Positions 1 through 12,100 of a stretch of DNA of 64,000 nucleotides are shown here, piece after piece. Below the pieces are notes generated by a model. That model was not told where the DNA came from and did not search any database. It saw only the letters and a list, made by a program, of their open reading frames with translations. Each line of letters begins with the position of its first letter. Position 1 is the first letter of the stretch. The translations under genes were made by a program, and so were the position numbers. The DNA is from Tieghemiomyces parasiticus (taxonomy: Eukaryota > Kickxellomycota > Dimargaritomycetes > Dimargaritales > Dimargaritaceae): the NCBI GenBank assembly GCA_027575765.1, contig JANBPT010000111.1:1-64000 (forward strand), read 5' to 3'.

Positions 1-143
1 GCGTGCTTGTTCATGACACCGCAGTAGACCTTCTCGATCATGTGCTTGGCCGAGCCCTGGAGCATGGCCATGACCATGTTGCAAGCGCCCCAGGAATCGC
101 AGGGCAGGACGCAGAGGGTGCACTTGTGGGCGATGGAGGCCAT
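1..143 (-). CDS. Unrecognised Cys-rich protein, N-terminal part (runs off the left edge)
   Basis: An ATG at 141-143 on the minus strand opens a frame that stays open to the edge of the window (47 codons seen). The visible protein starts MASIAHKCTLCVLPCDSWG and is rich in Cys and Met, with Cys at about residues 8, 11, 15, 21 and 39. I do not recognise the family. No clear signal peptide or membrane segment is visible in this part. The ATG is preceded on its strand by a C/T-rich leader and, about 130 bases upstream, by a TATA-like box at 271-280. That placement supports a real promoter and start, and argues against the frame being a chance opening. The small Cys clusters could bind metal or form disulfides, but the sequence does not say which. 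Confidence 0.5.
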   Translation of the reverse strand, partial: MASIAHKCTLCVLPCDSWGACNMVMAMLQGSAKHMIEKVYCGVMNKH

Positions 144-1045
144 GACGGTGGAGGTAGTGGTGGGTGGGTGATGGGGTGAAGTCAGAGGGGGTTGGTATGG
201 ATGGTGAGGGTAGAAGGTAAGAGACTGGTAGGTGCCTGCTGCTGTGCCTCCATATGGCGGCGGGGAAGTGGCTTTTTATAGCGGATGGGGCACGAACGTT
301 GAGTCGCTCGTTGATGGTAGGGTGTGCTTAACCGAAACATGTCAAAGTTACAAAACGACATCCTCAGTAACCGCGAAGAATACTGGGTTTATCAGTACGA
401 TGGCACTCGTGGTTGCTAATCTCCTCCACCGCAGTGATGGATATGCCTATCGCCACCAGGCCAACAGCAGCAAAGCTCTGCTAGAGTGTGATATAGACGC
501 GAATAACAGGGAGGGGGTTATTTCCGCTAAAGGCGAGGTACGGTTTGATCCGTTTGGTCGTAGAGCCTTACGTAACTTATTAGGATTTCCTCTTCTACTC
601 GCCACAAAGGCCATTTGCCGGGGGTCGACCGGTATCATACAACGCTGTACTAATGGGGTCGGCTCTTTCATAGCCATATACTATGCCTTGAATCGCATGT
701 AATCAAGTGGCGAAGGGCTGTAATGAGCCAACGACCTACTCAATGCTATCCATTCTTGGCACCATAAGGGCCCAACTCTACAAAGATCTGCAGACACCAA
801 GTGCGGTTTCAGGGCTCTCCATTTAGTGCACTACTTCCCCGCACGACGAAATCTCCACTGTAAGCACTGATAAACTGTGGCTGGCTATTAATCTCGTATG
901 CGACCCCCTATCACTGCAGAGTACGTTTTTTATCAGGCAGCTCCCTTTTCCGATTCATTTCGACCCACATTACTCATTCCTTCGCACTACTGACCTACTT
1001 ATCATCTCTGGGCCTGGGCATCCCTCGCCTGTCAATGACATTATC
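144..1045. other. Intergenic region between divergent genes
   Basis: About 900 bases between the minus-strand Cys-rich gene and the plus-strand SHG1-type gene. Apart from the TATA-like box near 275 I see no gene. The 156-codon plus-strand frame at 232-702 has no recognisable domain and lies over the promoter and leader of the left gene, so I treat it as chance. Confidence 0.5.
271..280 (-). promoter_or_regulatory. TATA-like box for the left-edge gene
   Basis: On the minus strand this reads TATAAAAAGC. It sits about 130 bases upstream of the ATG at 143 and would place the transcription start near 240, with a C/T-rich leader of roughly 100 bases. Confidence 0.45.
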
Positions 1046-3178
1046 ATGACTCCGGACCGTATCCTGCAACAACTTAAACAATCGGGTGCCTTCGATGAGC
1101 TTCGGGAGAAACTGCTCCAGGACTTTCAGTGCGATGTAGGTTCCATATTCCCTCACATGCGCGGCCGCCATGCCTGGCGTGCTGCAGGCCTTCGATGGCA
1201 GGGCGGGACTGATACATACCTGAGCCGATACTATCGCTGGGTTTAGTGGTTGACCCGCGACTGATACTGACTCGACCCTTTCCCGCCACACATTTGACCC
1301 GGTCCACTCGAACCACAGGCGTCCTGTGCGGAGCTTCGGGAAGATATTGCTGCCGTCACGCGTGATGTAGCCCGGCATAGTTCTCAGCACCAACTCCGTA
1401 ACCGGCAGCACTTCCTTGGCCAGGTGCGCGACCACATGTCGAGGTAAAGCAGAAGGAGGCCGCATGCTACCCACGACGGCTCTTAGGCTTGTGTTCGAAT
1501 GTGGGGACGTCCCTCTGAGTACTCCTGACAGACGGCGCTCTGCTCACTAACTACGCCGAACCTCGATAACCACCGATTTGCAATTTCCTTAGACACCAAA
1601 CGCACTCCAGGATCCGCAAAACCGTGCGCGCCAAGTTTCTGGAAAGTGAGATGTATACCGACCTAATTCAGCAGCGGATCGACCAGGCGCTGGCGCTGGT
1701 CGAGGGGCAAGATTCCTACGAGGCGAGCCCGACAGTCCCATCAGTTCTAGGGCATTCTCGCTCTGATTCCACCCATCGACCACCACAAGCCAATGACACC
1801 CTCGAAAACGGCCACGCCGCCGCCACCAATGGCGCGTCTAAACCCGTGCCATTGCGGCCTGCACAGATCCTACAGTCGCTACTCCAAAGCTCGCCGTCGG
1901 GCAACACGCCGGGCACTACCGTCGCCGACCATACAGGGTCACGTAACAGCCATGCGCCGCTAGTCTACCACGCACGGGTCGGCCACACCGTCGCCGTGTT
2001 CCTCCCGCCGACTAACCTCACCGACCCGAGCACTGGGGCCATCGCGGTCACGGGCCATCCGGACCCACGCAACGATCGCTGCTTGCTGATGACCGTCGCT
2101 GCCCTTCAGAAGGATGAACCCCGCTTTACCGTTCGTCGGATCGGCGGGCCAGGCCAGACCTGGGATGTTGTGTCCACCCGCGTAGTCCCACTCAATGCTC
2201 GAGAAGCCTTCGCCGTAAGGGATACCGTTTTTTCAGTGGCGCGAGATTCGGATGATAGTGACGACTTTAGCACCGACTTGCAGCGCGGACGCGTGGCCCG
2301 GGTGTTTCCGGTAAGTATGATATATATATATATATATAGCACAGGCCCTATGAACCTGTCCGCCAGAGCCAGAGGTACAATTGTAGCTAAACGCCGCCCT
2401 TACACTTTTTTTATTCTTGGTCATACCAACGTGCCAGCGATTTGCCCGGGTCAAGTTCCCAGGCGGCAAGTTATGCAACGTACCCGTGGGCCGGCTGTTC
2501 AAGGAGACCCGCGTGCAGCGACCAAAGGTAAGAGGGCCGTCGACCCTGAAACATAAAAGACCGTATAATCGAGGTAAACTGGCGTGTTTTAACCCGATGA
2601 CGTTCCCTCACGCCGCCTCCCAGACCCAACCGCCTACGGAAACCCCGATGGGCCCCAAGGTGCCCGAGGCCCCAGCTGTCTCCGATACAAGAAATACCAG
2701 TGCTACACACACCACAAACGACCAACCAGAAGCTCCGCCCACATCGTTTAGGATCGTGGGGCCGATGGCTGTACCCGGCGTGGTCGAGGAAGCTGCCGAT
2801 GCACCTCAGGAAGCCATCGGGCCACTCAATAGTTCCGAGACAACTGCCACCTTACCAGCGGCCCCCGTGGAGCAACGGGTGTGTATCACACCGACGGAAA
2901 ATTACAAGGCCGAGCTGGAGGAAACTGTGCAGCCTCCTGAGGCCGTGCAGCCCGCCACGGCGGAAACTGTTGACGAGATCTGTCTACCGACCTCTGCAGC
3001 CATTGCGGTCCCCGAGAATACCGTGCTAGATCCTATCAGTGAATCCGGTCTGCAGAATGGCTTCGAAGCACCCAATCTCGAGACCCACGGTGCTCCCCGC
3101 GAGGCCGACTATGTAGACTCTGATGATGACCTCACCAGCTTGTCGTCGCTGGCTTCTGACATGTTTGACGGGTATTAA
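1046..3178 (+). CDS. SHG1/BOD1-domain (COMPASS) protein with C-terminal Tudor-like module
   Basis: Five exons give a protein of 519 residues: 1046-1135, 1319-1443, 1611-2310, 2438-2527 and 2624-3178. All junction phases agree and the donors are GTAGGT, GTAAAG, GTAAGT and GTAAGA. Residues 1-100 match the SHG1/BOD1 pattern: a start with KQSGAFDELREKLLQDF, a middle with HQLRNRQHFLGQV, and IRKTVRAKFLES after the third junction. SHG1 is a subunit of the Set1/COMPASS histone H3K4 methyltransferase. A Ser/Pro-rich linker follows. Residues about 191-335 resemble the SGF29 tandem Tudor fold (RFTVRRIGG, then STRVVPLN, then FARVKFPGG), although the aromatic cage residues known from SGF29 are not evident. 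The tail is acidic (DSDDDLTSLSS). The last intron is a multiple of three and has no stop, so retention is possible. The SHG1 call is fairly firm; the Tudor call is tentative. Confidence 0.65.
2320..2338. repeat. (TA)n dinucleotide run inside an intron
   Basis: An uninterrupted TA run starts nine bases after the GTAAGT donor of the third intron of the SHG1-type gene. It has no other obvious role. Confidence 0.9.
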
Positions 3179-6100
3179 TAAGTGGTCATCCTATAGTTCT
3201 ACTGGATTCCTCTGCAGTTTCCTGACTCGTCTAGCCTGATCCGTCCTGCGCAGCCAACCCGAGGGGTGTTGGAGGGGGGAGAATTTTCGTTGTCCGACCA
3301 CGGTAGATCCCTGATGTACCGTTTGTATCAGTAACTTTTAATTCGGTAAGGCTAAGTACTGGGATTAAGATTTTCTTAGTGTAACGAAAGATTCACGATA
3401 TGAAGCAGGTTTATCACGGCTCTGCTGCGCGTATCTTGGCATGACTTGTCTGTGCGTTTAGCTCCAACGGACGGATCCTGCCGGGTCTGTCACAGCCCAC
3501 CATCTCCTGGTCATCATTAGGTGCATCTCCATTCAATCAGCTAACAATGTCAGCGATGCACGCGGTCCGTGGCAACGGGATCCTCTCCGCCCGCAACGGA
3601 TCGACCCTCATTCCTACCTTCTACCACGCGTCACCTTTATGGTCAACGCAACGCCGCCCTACACTGCATAAAGGGCGGGGATATGGAAATTATCCAGATA
3701 TATACATTTTTTTCGTGTATGCCTGCTGAAACCCTTGCCAACTGGATGGGATGGGCGTCCGCCTCTGCAGCTTTAGTACTTCCCTTTCTGTTGATATTTA
3801 ATCCACCTCCATATATTTCCCGAATATGCTGGACATGGCCCCATTACTGTCAACCCCATTTTCCGCATTAGTAATGTTCAACACGATTGCAGTTAGGTAA
3901 ACCATATGCAAGCCTTCCTATTTATCCTTCACGCTCCCCGAATGAGGGCAAGCCTGAAATATTGTATTCCGGTGCTCCGCGGAAGGACAGTTAATAAGAT
4001 CCGGATATGGCCAATACGCTTTGAAAGTGGGAAGCCGGGTGGTGCAGCCACGAGCTGAACGTTATCCCCATTTGGATACGGAAAGGTCGCCTCCGTTCGC
4101 TAATATTTACCCCATGTCCGATCAACTTGCATACTTGTGGCCCAGGACTAGGCCAAAGTGAACGACGGCGGAGTTCGCTATGTTACTCTTCATCCTTCCT
4201 CCTCAAGCTGCGGAGGAAGTTACTCGGTCCGCTCGGGCTAATGGGGATGACTCTGAGGCGTGGAAAACAGCGACCCCTGAGTGAAGATGTATGATACCAA
4301 ATCATCCTCGCCCCACAAAAATAACACTCTTACTACCACCCTCTATTGGGATAGAGGTCCCTTCCTGACCCTCCCTCCCCCTTTCGCTTTCCCCATCCTT
4401 CCGATGAGTCCCTCCGTTTGAGAAATCAGGGCTGCCGCCGATTAATTGTACGACATGGGACGCTCTGCTCTCGGGTTATGCCACACGCGTTCTATTTTTG
4501 TTTTGTTCTTTGATTCGCCACATTTTGAACTCCACACCATTACCGTCGGGACAGTCTATTTATTATGCTACATAGTAGCTCCGCTCTGACGTGGCATTAA
4601 TGCTCTCGGTATCCACGACCCATCGGTTCCCTCCGTGCACCCATTTCTTTCACCATAAAAGTAAACAAGCAACATTTCCGTTCCCTCTCACCATACTGTG
4701 GGTCTCTGCGCTACGAAGGGAACCGGTGGCGGTATGGGCGAGGAATGGCTATAGTGCTGACAGGAGCGGGTGGCGATGTGTGAGTCGGTGTGTAGGATGG
4801 CGTGTTGAATGGAGGGGATTGCGAAGCGAGTGTGGGGGCGGTGGGTGGGGAGAACGTCGCCTAGTTCGGCTCAAACGGGTCGACTGAGTCAGCCAAAAGT
4901 GGCAACCCGCCGTTTCCTGTTTCTTCTCCGTGAGGGGTAAGGATTACCATTATGGCCTAATAGTGGTGGTATTGGGACTACGGCCGAACAGCACCGGGGG
5001 TATTTGGAACCGCCCATTGCGAAGTTGAGAAGTAAACCGAAGTTTTCGCCAAGCCGCCGACTGTAGCACCTCACTTGAATTTGGACCTCGATTCCAGACG
5101 TGCCGCGTGGCCCTGTCGGCCACAGAGAACAAAAAATAAAAGGTGGAGTGCAGCACAGCCCAAATACGCCGGGATTACCGACATGTGGGCGGAATGTGCC
5201 ACCAGCTCAACAGTGAAGCGGTGTCGAGGGAACTACCAATCGGACCACACCTGAAGTTCGCACAACGCTCATATCCGACACCGACCGGCTGGAATGACCG
5301 CCGCCTTCCCTTTCTCATTAGACGTGTTTTCATTCGATTCGTACTGGCTACCGGTTAATGAAAAGATGAGCAGGTCGATAGGTGTCTGCCTGGTGTCGTG
5401 ACGCGTCGCTTAGTAGCCCAAAAAAGGGATTATGAATGACATGATTTAATTATTTGACGAGTAGCCTGCGCCCAACCGGCTTGACTTCAAGGGTGTGAAA
5501 TGAGGGACTAGCCCCCAGTTCATTATGGTTCTTTTTCTCGAGGGCCAAAGGAATACATCAACCCTCACATATCTACGCATGTATCTGAGCCAGGGCAGTT
5601 CGAAATGAACCGCGAACTCGTCAGACCGTAAATCTTTTGTCTTCCTCGCAGTGGCCGGCTTGCCGCCGATGGTAAATATTTGTACCATTTTCGTCCGCTC
5701 ACCAATCACGCCAGCGAGATGGAGAGCGTGTGCGTTCAGCCTGGCTTCCAAAGTACGAACGGCCCATACGAAATGCCGTTTTATAGGTTGGAACTAGGAG
5801 GAGGAGGAGTATGTTTATTTAACGTCGCGTAAAATGCTGCGACTCTGGGCCTAGGAGGGCGTTTGGCATATACCTATTCAGGAAATGGTGATATGAAGAG
5901 GGAGGTGAAATTCTAGACACCTTGGACCTTCACTAGAAGCTCACGGCGGTTATCGATCAAGCTTTATGGTATCGGAGAAGGGATACCCCAAAATCAGCTA
6001 ATGCGTTTACGTAGATACCCTGGCTCTGGGATCCCCTATATCGCTAGAAATGTTGGAATAATAACAATCTACGTGCTTAGTTACGGGGCCAATTTAACTA

Positions 6101-9100
6101 ATGTAATCGTTCGAAGTGTGCTTATTAAACAACGCCTGGTTGCTGATCCAATGTAGCGAAATATTCGCTAGATCAATCGATGTCACTAGGCTTGATGTAC
6201 TGTCTACTGGGCACCGTATCATTATCGTTGAGCAAGAAAACTCGGCCAATTCTGTACCAAAAAAAAAGTATCCTTTAGGAGGTGGGGATCTGCCATAACT
6301 AGTAATCCGCCCAGGTCCCGTTAATGAAAACGCCCCGGTTCGTGGCGAACCTCCATCTCCCTCCACGTGCAAAGGTTTCCGTCTTCAATGACGCTCCCCA
6401 TCTCCTCGTGAGCAATCAATATCCAAGTAACTATTTAACCTAAGGAATGGGAATGGAGGCCCTCCGATACTTCGCACCTCCTGTTTTTAACTTGGTATGC
6501 AGTGTTTGGGAACCAAAGTCAGATGTAACGCTCAATTCAACCTCTGCAGATTCAATACGTCAAAGAGAAGGTACATTCTTAATACTAAAACGGGAGCATA
6601 ATGCATCTTTACGTCATGCCGCAGACTTAAACCACACCGGGCTGTGTTGACCGCTGCAACCGGCGATGTCTTGATGCGCTAGGGGGAAATAATCTGACCC
6701 TCACCATAGCTACACCCCATTCCTACTCTCCATATGTATTGGTTACTGGACGTTGTAGGGCTGGGCACCGTTAATGTTGATATGACCACCGGATACTACT
6801 TGAAACGCACCGAACGAAAAGCTCATGAAACAGTGCCAAGGAGAGAAATAGGAAGACTGGGGGTAGGCTAAGGGGGGCAGGTTAACGCCAGAAACAGTAA
6901 GACTGGAGATAGGGAACTGCCAGACCCAGCGATATACCACTAGTGGTAGTGCTTAACAAGTTGGGTTACAGTTTAATGGCAGAAGGGACGAATCCTGATT
7001 AGAGTGTGTAAGGCGATAAGGGATAGAGCCGTACTGGCGAGTTGTAGAGTTATAGCTTGTACAGCTATAACCTGGGTTAAAATTCCCAAATAAACATATC
7101 GTCAGCTACCCCCATGGGTGCATATCGAAATATTTTCTAAATAGTAGGATCAGGTCGGTGAACAATGCCCCGAGCTGGACAACCACGGCCTACACCAACT
7201 CCGGCTGTCATTGTACTACATGGGTGGAAGGGGGAGGGCTATGTGAGGTCAAAATAATAAAACGAAACACTTCAACACAATTATACACCCGTCCGGGCAC
7301 CCTCGGTCAATCCTGAAAATCATGCTAGTCCCATTACCATGGCTCGGTTAACTGGTCATCGTAGCCCAGTGAGCCTGGTAATCAGGGGCGTTAGTCGGCA
7401 AAAATCATTTCCTGGTTTATATATTCTGTTGGTGGGAATGTTTGGCAAAGCATCAAACAGACCTCCCTAGTCACCGGACCGCCTAAAGCTCGACATCCTC
7501 TTACTCACTCCTCAAGCAGGCTATTGTAATAGGCGCAGCTCGGACTGTATCGCGCAACGTGCCAAATTGTCAATTATTAGTTTCCGACATTAGGTTGCAG
7601 GGCTTTGCCACCTGGTAAATTTCAAATGGGACTGGTGACCTCCATAACTTCATTGCGCATAAAGGCGACGAAATTTTAAGTTGGAACATGATAGAGCCCC
7701 TTCCTCACCCCAAGCAAGTACAGTCGATACTATAGTGTTTTCGCCACCACCGTGTAAGATCGTATGGAAGAAGTCATCTCTTACCTGCCTTCCAACCGTC
7801 CCGTGATAACGACGGACATGCTCAATTTATTATCTCTTGATTAGAGTCAGTCGAGTTTGGCTGTTGTATCCTATCGTGCTAGAATACTGCGCCTGAGTTA
7901 TCGGTACGTCACAGCCCCGCGTTGGGTCAACGTGATCCGGTTTCCGCATTCTGTGCCTTCATTCCTACTTCTACTTTATTATTATCCGCGGCCATCCGTA
8001 ACAGTAAATGGGGAGGGTGAAAGAAAAATAAACAATGTTTGTCGCACGTCCAATGGTCTGTCGTGATGGAGTCTTCCGTAGTCAGGTCTTCCCACCCTTC
8101 GGATTACGTGTAGTAGTAATCCGACATGCCTGGTTACATCTTTGGAGGCATATAATTTCAGATTGTGGGCCGTTGTCGAAATGAAGGGAGGGAGGGACAT
8201 TAGGTTATGGTATGCCTATCCGGCGGTGGTACATGGTAGCTGTAAGGAGGCGGCCGCCATACACCCCTTTCTCGAAGGAACAGAGCACATAAGTGGGGTA
8301 CTGCTCGAAAGACTAGGAAGTAGAGGAGAGAGATATCTCCCCCTCTCGCACCCATTGAAGCACCCTGATCCGCAATACCGCATGCAACGAAGCCGTAAGC
8401 TTGGCCGGGGACCTCGCCACACCAATGTGCATTCCTACTCGGGCATTATAGGTACCTTGGGCTCGTTGGAATGGGTAGAGACATCACCATAGCAAGGCCC
8501 TGATATAGGAGCAACTTGGCAGGCGTGTGTACTTTTCCGCGTCCGTCGCCGTATAGTATTAACGAGGAGGAGGCACCTGTACTAGTTGGTTAGTCGGTTG
8601 TCGCTCATTTTTCGCTAGGGTTAGACACAACACAGCACACATCGGACCTGAAGACCCGCGGTAGCCAATTTGAAATTATGCTGAGGGATGGTGGGTGTTA
8701 ACTTATCAAGTCTGTTGGCTTGAAAGCTCGATTTTCGGCATATAGCTAAAAAAAGTATGCTGGGAGTCATTGCGGTGGCACCTTAAACCTAACGCAGATT
8801 GCGCACTGAATTGTGGCGGAGCTGACCATCTTGGGGAGGTGAAGCCTCGGCCGCGAGCGGCGTGGCGAGATGATAGCTTTGTTTTGAAGGGGCTATGTAG
8901 TGGCACCCAATGAAGGTGCACATGGTTAATAATTGACTATCAGTGGCGAGGTCATGCCTGCGACATTCTAGAATTAATGAGGCTCTCACTACCTATCCTG
9001 ATACAAGTACATTTAGAGGTTGTCGAGGGGCCCTAGTTGGGAACTTACTATATTCATTCAGCCTGACTTGAAAAATCGGCGAGATCCTTGGCGATGCCCT

Positions 9101-12100
9101 TGCTAAATAATGGCACGGTATAGTTTGGGTCGAACTACAATCACCCAGAAGGGTTGACGAGTAGGTGATGTAGTCAACTCAAGCGGGGTTTGTACAAGTC
9201 ACACGGGCGGAATTCGGCCAATTGCCATACACAGCACACGAGAGCAGGTCTCTACGACCGGTATGCCTATGCTAAATCTACAACCATTTTCCATAATGGT
9301 AATTCGGCACCTGACACCCCCTTACCTCCTTATCCTGGCGGACATCAGGCATGCGGTCACATCGTTCCAACAGGGTGTTAAACGGGCCACTTCCACCCTG
9401 GCTGGGTATTCGTACGGGTTACTCGTGTCATCGTACCCCCCCTCCAACAAACGCGGAGGGAACAGGTGGTCAATCCTGGTCAATCCACCAGTAGAGAGCT
9501 CCTACCTTGGCCAGGATCTGCGCAACCAAAGTTTACACATATGGTCCACAATGCAGGGTTGAGGATGCACCCGGTCACGAGGATGAAGGGTGGCACCCAC
9601 TGTGGAAGAGAGAAAAAAGGAGAACGATGGTGGGGCGTGGAGAGCTTGTTTAAGACGCGAAATTGCACAACCACTTATACGTGGAAACAGGAGCCAGGAC
9701 GTTGCCGTGTTGCCTTCCCGTTTCCTCTACAAGCACAGTTCCGCAATAGGTGGTAGGGTGATAATGTAATACCCATTTCCCAGTAGAGTATCCTTACACG
9801 GTCGATACAGTCTGAAAGGTGAGGGCGGGGCGAGTAATGACTCGGTGGGATGGTCTGAATTAAGCCTAAACGGTACTCCTGACCAACATTAGCATGGATT
9901 GGCTTGCCCGTATACTAAGCTACACATCTAGTCCGCTCTTTCAATCAACTTACCCGTTGGGTGCACCAACTTGGGGAACGCATGGTTTGTGGTGTTAGGG
10001 GTCATCTCAATTGGTGTAAGGACTGGCATATGGAGGGCCACATTGACTCGAAGCTGCAGCGGCCAATTAATATTTCAGCTTTTCGAGGCGGTATCAATAC
10101 ATACCAGGCCCAGCACTATGTCTCCAACATGGAGGAAAATTACAGGTAGCGGTGAGTAGGGAACACACATCCAGGTGCAACCGCTAGACTTAGCCGGGAT
10201 TCCGTCTTACCGGGCTTAATAGAAATCGAAAGCAGTACATTTGGAAGCTTGGCTGGTTCTTAATTGCATGACGATAAAAGGAACCCTGTCGTTGGGATTA
10301 ATGTCAGTTTGGGATTCACATACAATCGAGTCATCCATAAGCAAGGAATGCGCCCTATTTAGCGGAGCGTTGCTCTGGTGGGCTACCAAACGTAGAGAAA
10401 CTCCAAATGGAGTAGCGACACGTTGTGATGCGCACTATGAATTATTGGATCGTGATACGGTAATTAAAAGTGGGGTATTATGCGACATACCGCCAGTAAA
10501 CGACGGTTTGGGAGTGGACTCACGGACAAATATTATGTATACTTCTACGCCGAGTATCATCTACTATATCAGCCACTTAACAACGGAATGGTCCTTGCCA
10601 TGCAATTAAGGTGAATGAGGGTACCTGCCGCCCAAGTGCGGAGGTATGAATGCCAAATATGGATGCAGAGCGGTTCCGTATAGTTTCTTCAAAAACACGA
10701 ATGAGTATCCGGTCTGTCTCAGGCCTATGTGCTACTCCAAAACTTGGCGGGATAAGGCGTGGGGCGACGAGTAATGTTCAGCCAGTTCATCCATATTGGA
10801 CCAGCCCTTCGAGACCAGTACCGCAATGACGTTAGAAGGCGTTATGGAGACCGGTCCAGTACAGGCTGTGGGTCCAGTGGAACAGAGGGGGCTCTAATCG
10901 GACGTAAACGTCTAACGCCCATTCCTAACCGTATCTCCACGCAGGTTTTCGAATACCTATGACAACTAACTGAGCATGGTTAGGATTCTAGGTATAGGCT
11001 GGCGAAGCTAGACCCCTTTGAGACCTGTTTGCTCTATTTCCTGGCGCTGTTTACTCGTGATCTGACATGAAACCTAGTGCATGATAACCGTTTAGAAAAG
11101 CAGTCAAGCTCTGGCAGACTACAATTGGCCATTGCAACTCTCGAATGGGCCGGGTGGCCCGCAATTATTAGTAGGGCGGGGAGAGTGTGAAAGGGAATGC
11201 TCATGAGTCGGTGGTCGGGGAACTTTGAAAGAGCGGCGTGTCCGGAGCATGTCTTCTTTCCACTAGTCTGGTAATGCTGTTAGCTAACGGTGGGAGGATA
11301 ACCTATAGTTAGAGGAGGAGGAGGGAGGGGGAAATCTGCGCGAGAGGATCATCCCCCAGCCGCTGTAGGGACCAGCAATGTTATAGAAGTTGGGCACTGA
11401 AGTGCCGGTTTTATTCCAATTCTATCACTATCTATGGCTTTTCTCCAATGGACACCGTGGACTGGTAGTATGAGCGACTGTACCCCAGTGAATTTGATGG
11501 GTCACTCATTGCTGTATTTGGTGCGGGTTGGTCCGCACCATGCGACTGGAGCGGGTTCTCACCCTAATACTGTCACGACTTGACATGTGCAAGCCTGTCG
11601 GCGTGAGTATGATTTATATACATTAGGAAGTGAAGTAGGACACTAGCAAATGCATTCACCAGCACTTCAGTCGCCCAAATGGGGAGGTCGAATGGAGTAA
11701 ATGTGTGTATGAGTGTGTGTGGGAGGAGACTAAATGACGTCTCACAAGCGCCGCTGGGCAGGCACCGGGTCTCAGCAGGTAAGGCGGGGAGCAAAGTGCA
11801 AGCCGGCCTTCGTAAGCTACCCGTACTATAGTTATCGTGATACCAATTATTGTCTCTTCGAATCGGAAACCTGAGAGGTCCGCTACTACTCGACCTAATA
11901 GCATCGAGATGCCCATATGCGTGAGTCTATAGGTATACCACGCTGGCGGTGATTTGCGAACCGTAGACGAAGGCAGTCTATAAGATCACTGGAGAATTTG
12001 AGCCAGGCAAATGGGTCGCCGGTTGTCGGCTATAACTAACAACCAGCGTAAGGTTAAGGTAGGTAAACGACTAGGCGAGCAACATAGGCAGGTTCGTTCC

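Noticed and set aside
232..702. 156-codon plus-strand frame
   Set aside because: Begins without a clear promoter, overlaps the leader and TATA box of the left gene, and has no recognisable domain.
2417..3178. Separate gene made of the second long frame
   Set aside because: It lacks a start in good context and is reached by in-phase splicing from the SHG1-type gene, with strong donor and acceptor signals.
7740..7830. Minus-strand ATG exon (MSVVITGRLEG) before a GTAAGA donor
   Set aside because: No downstream exon could be found in phase. Single ATG-plus-donor combinations are common by chance.
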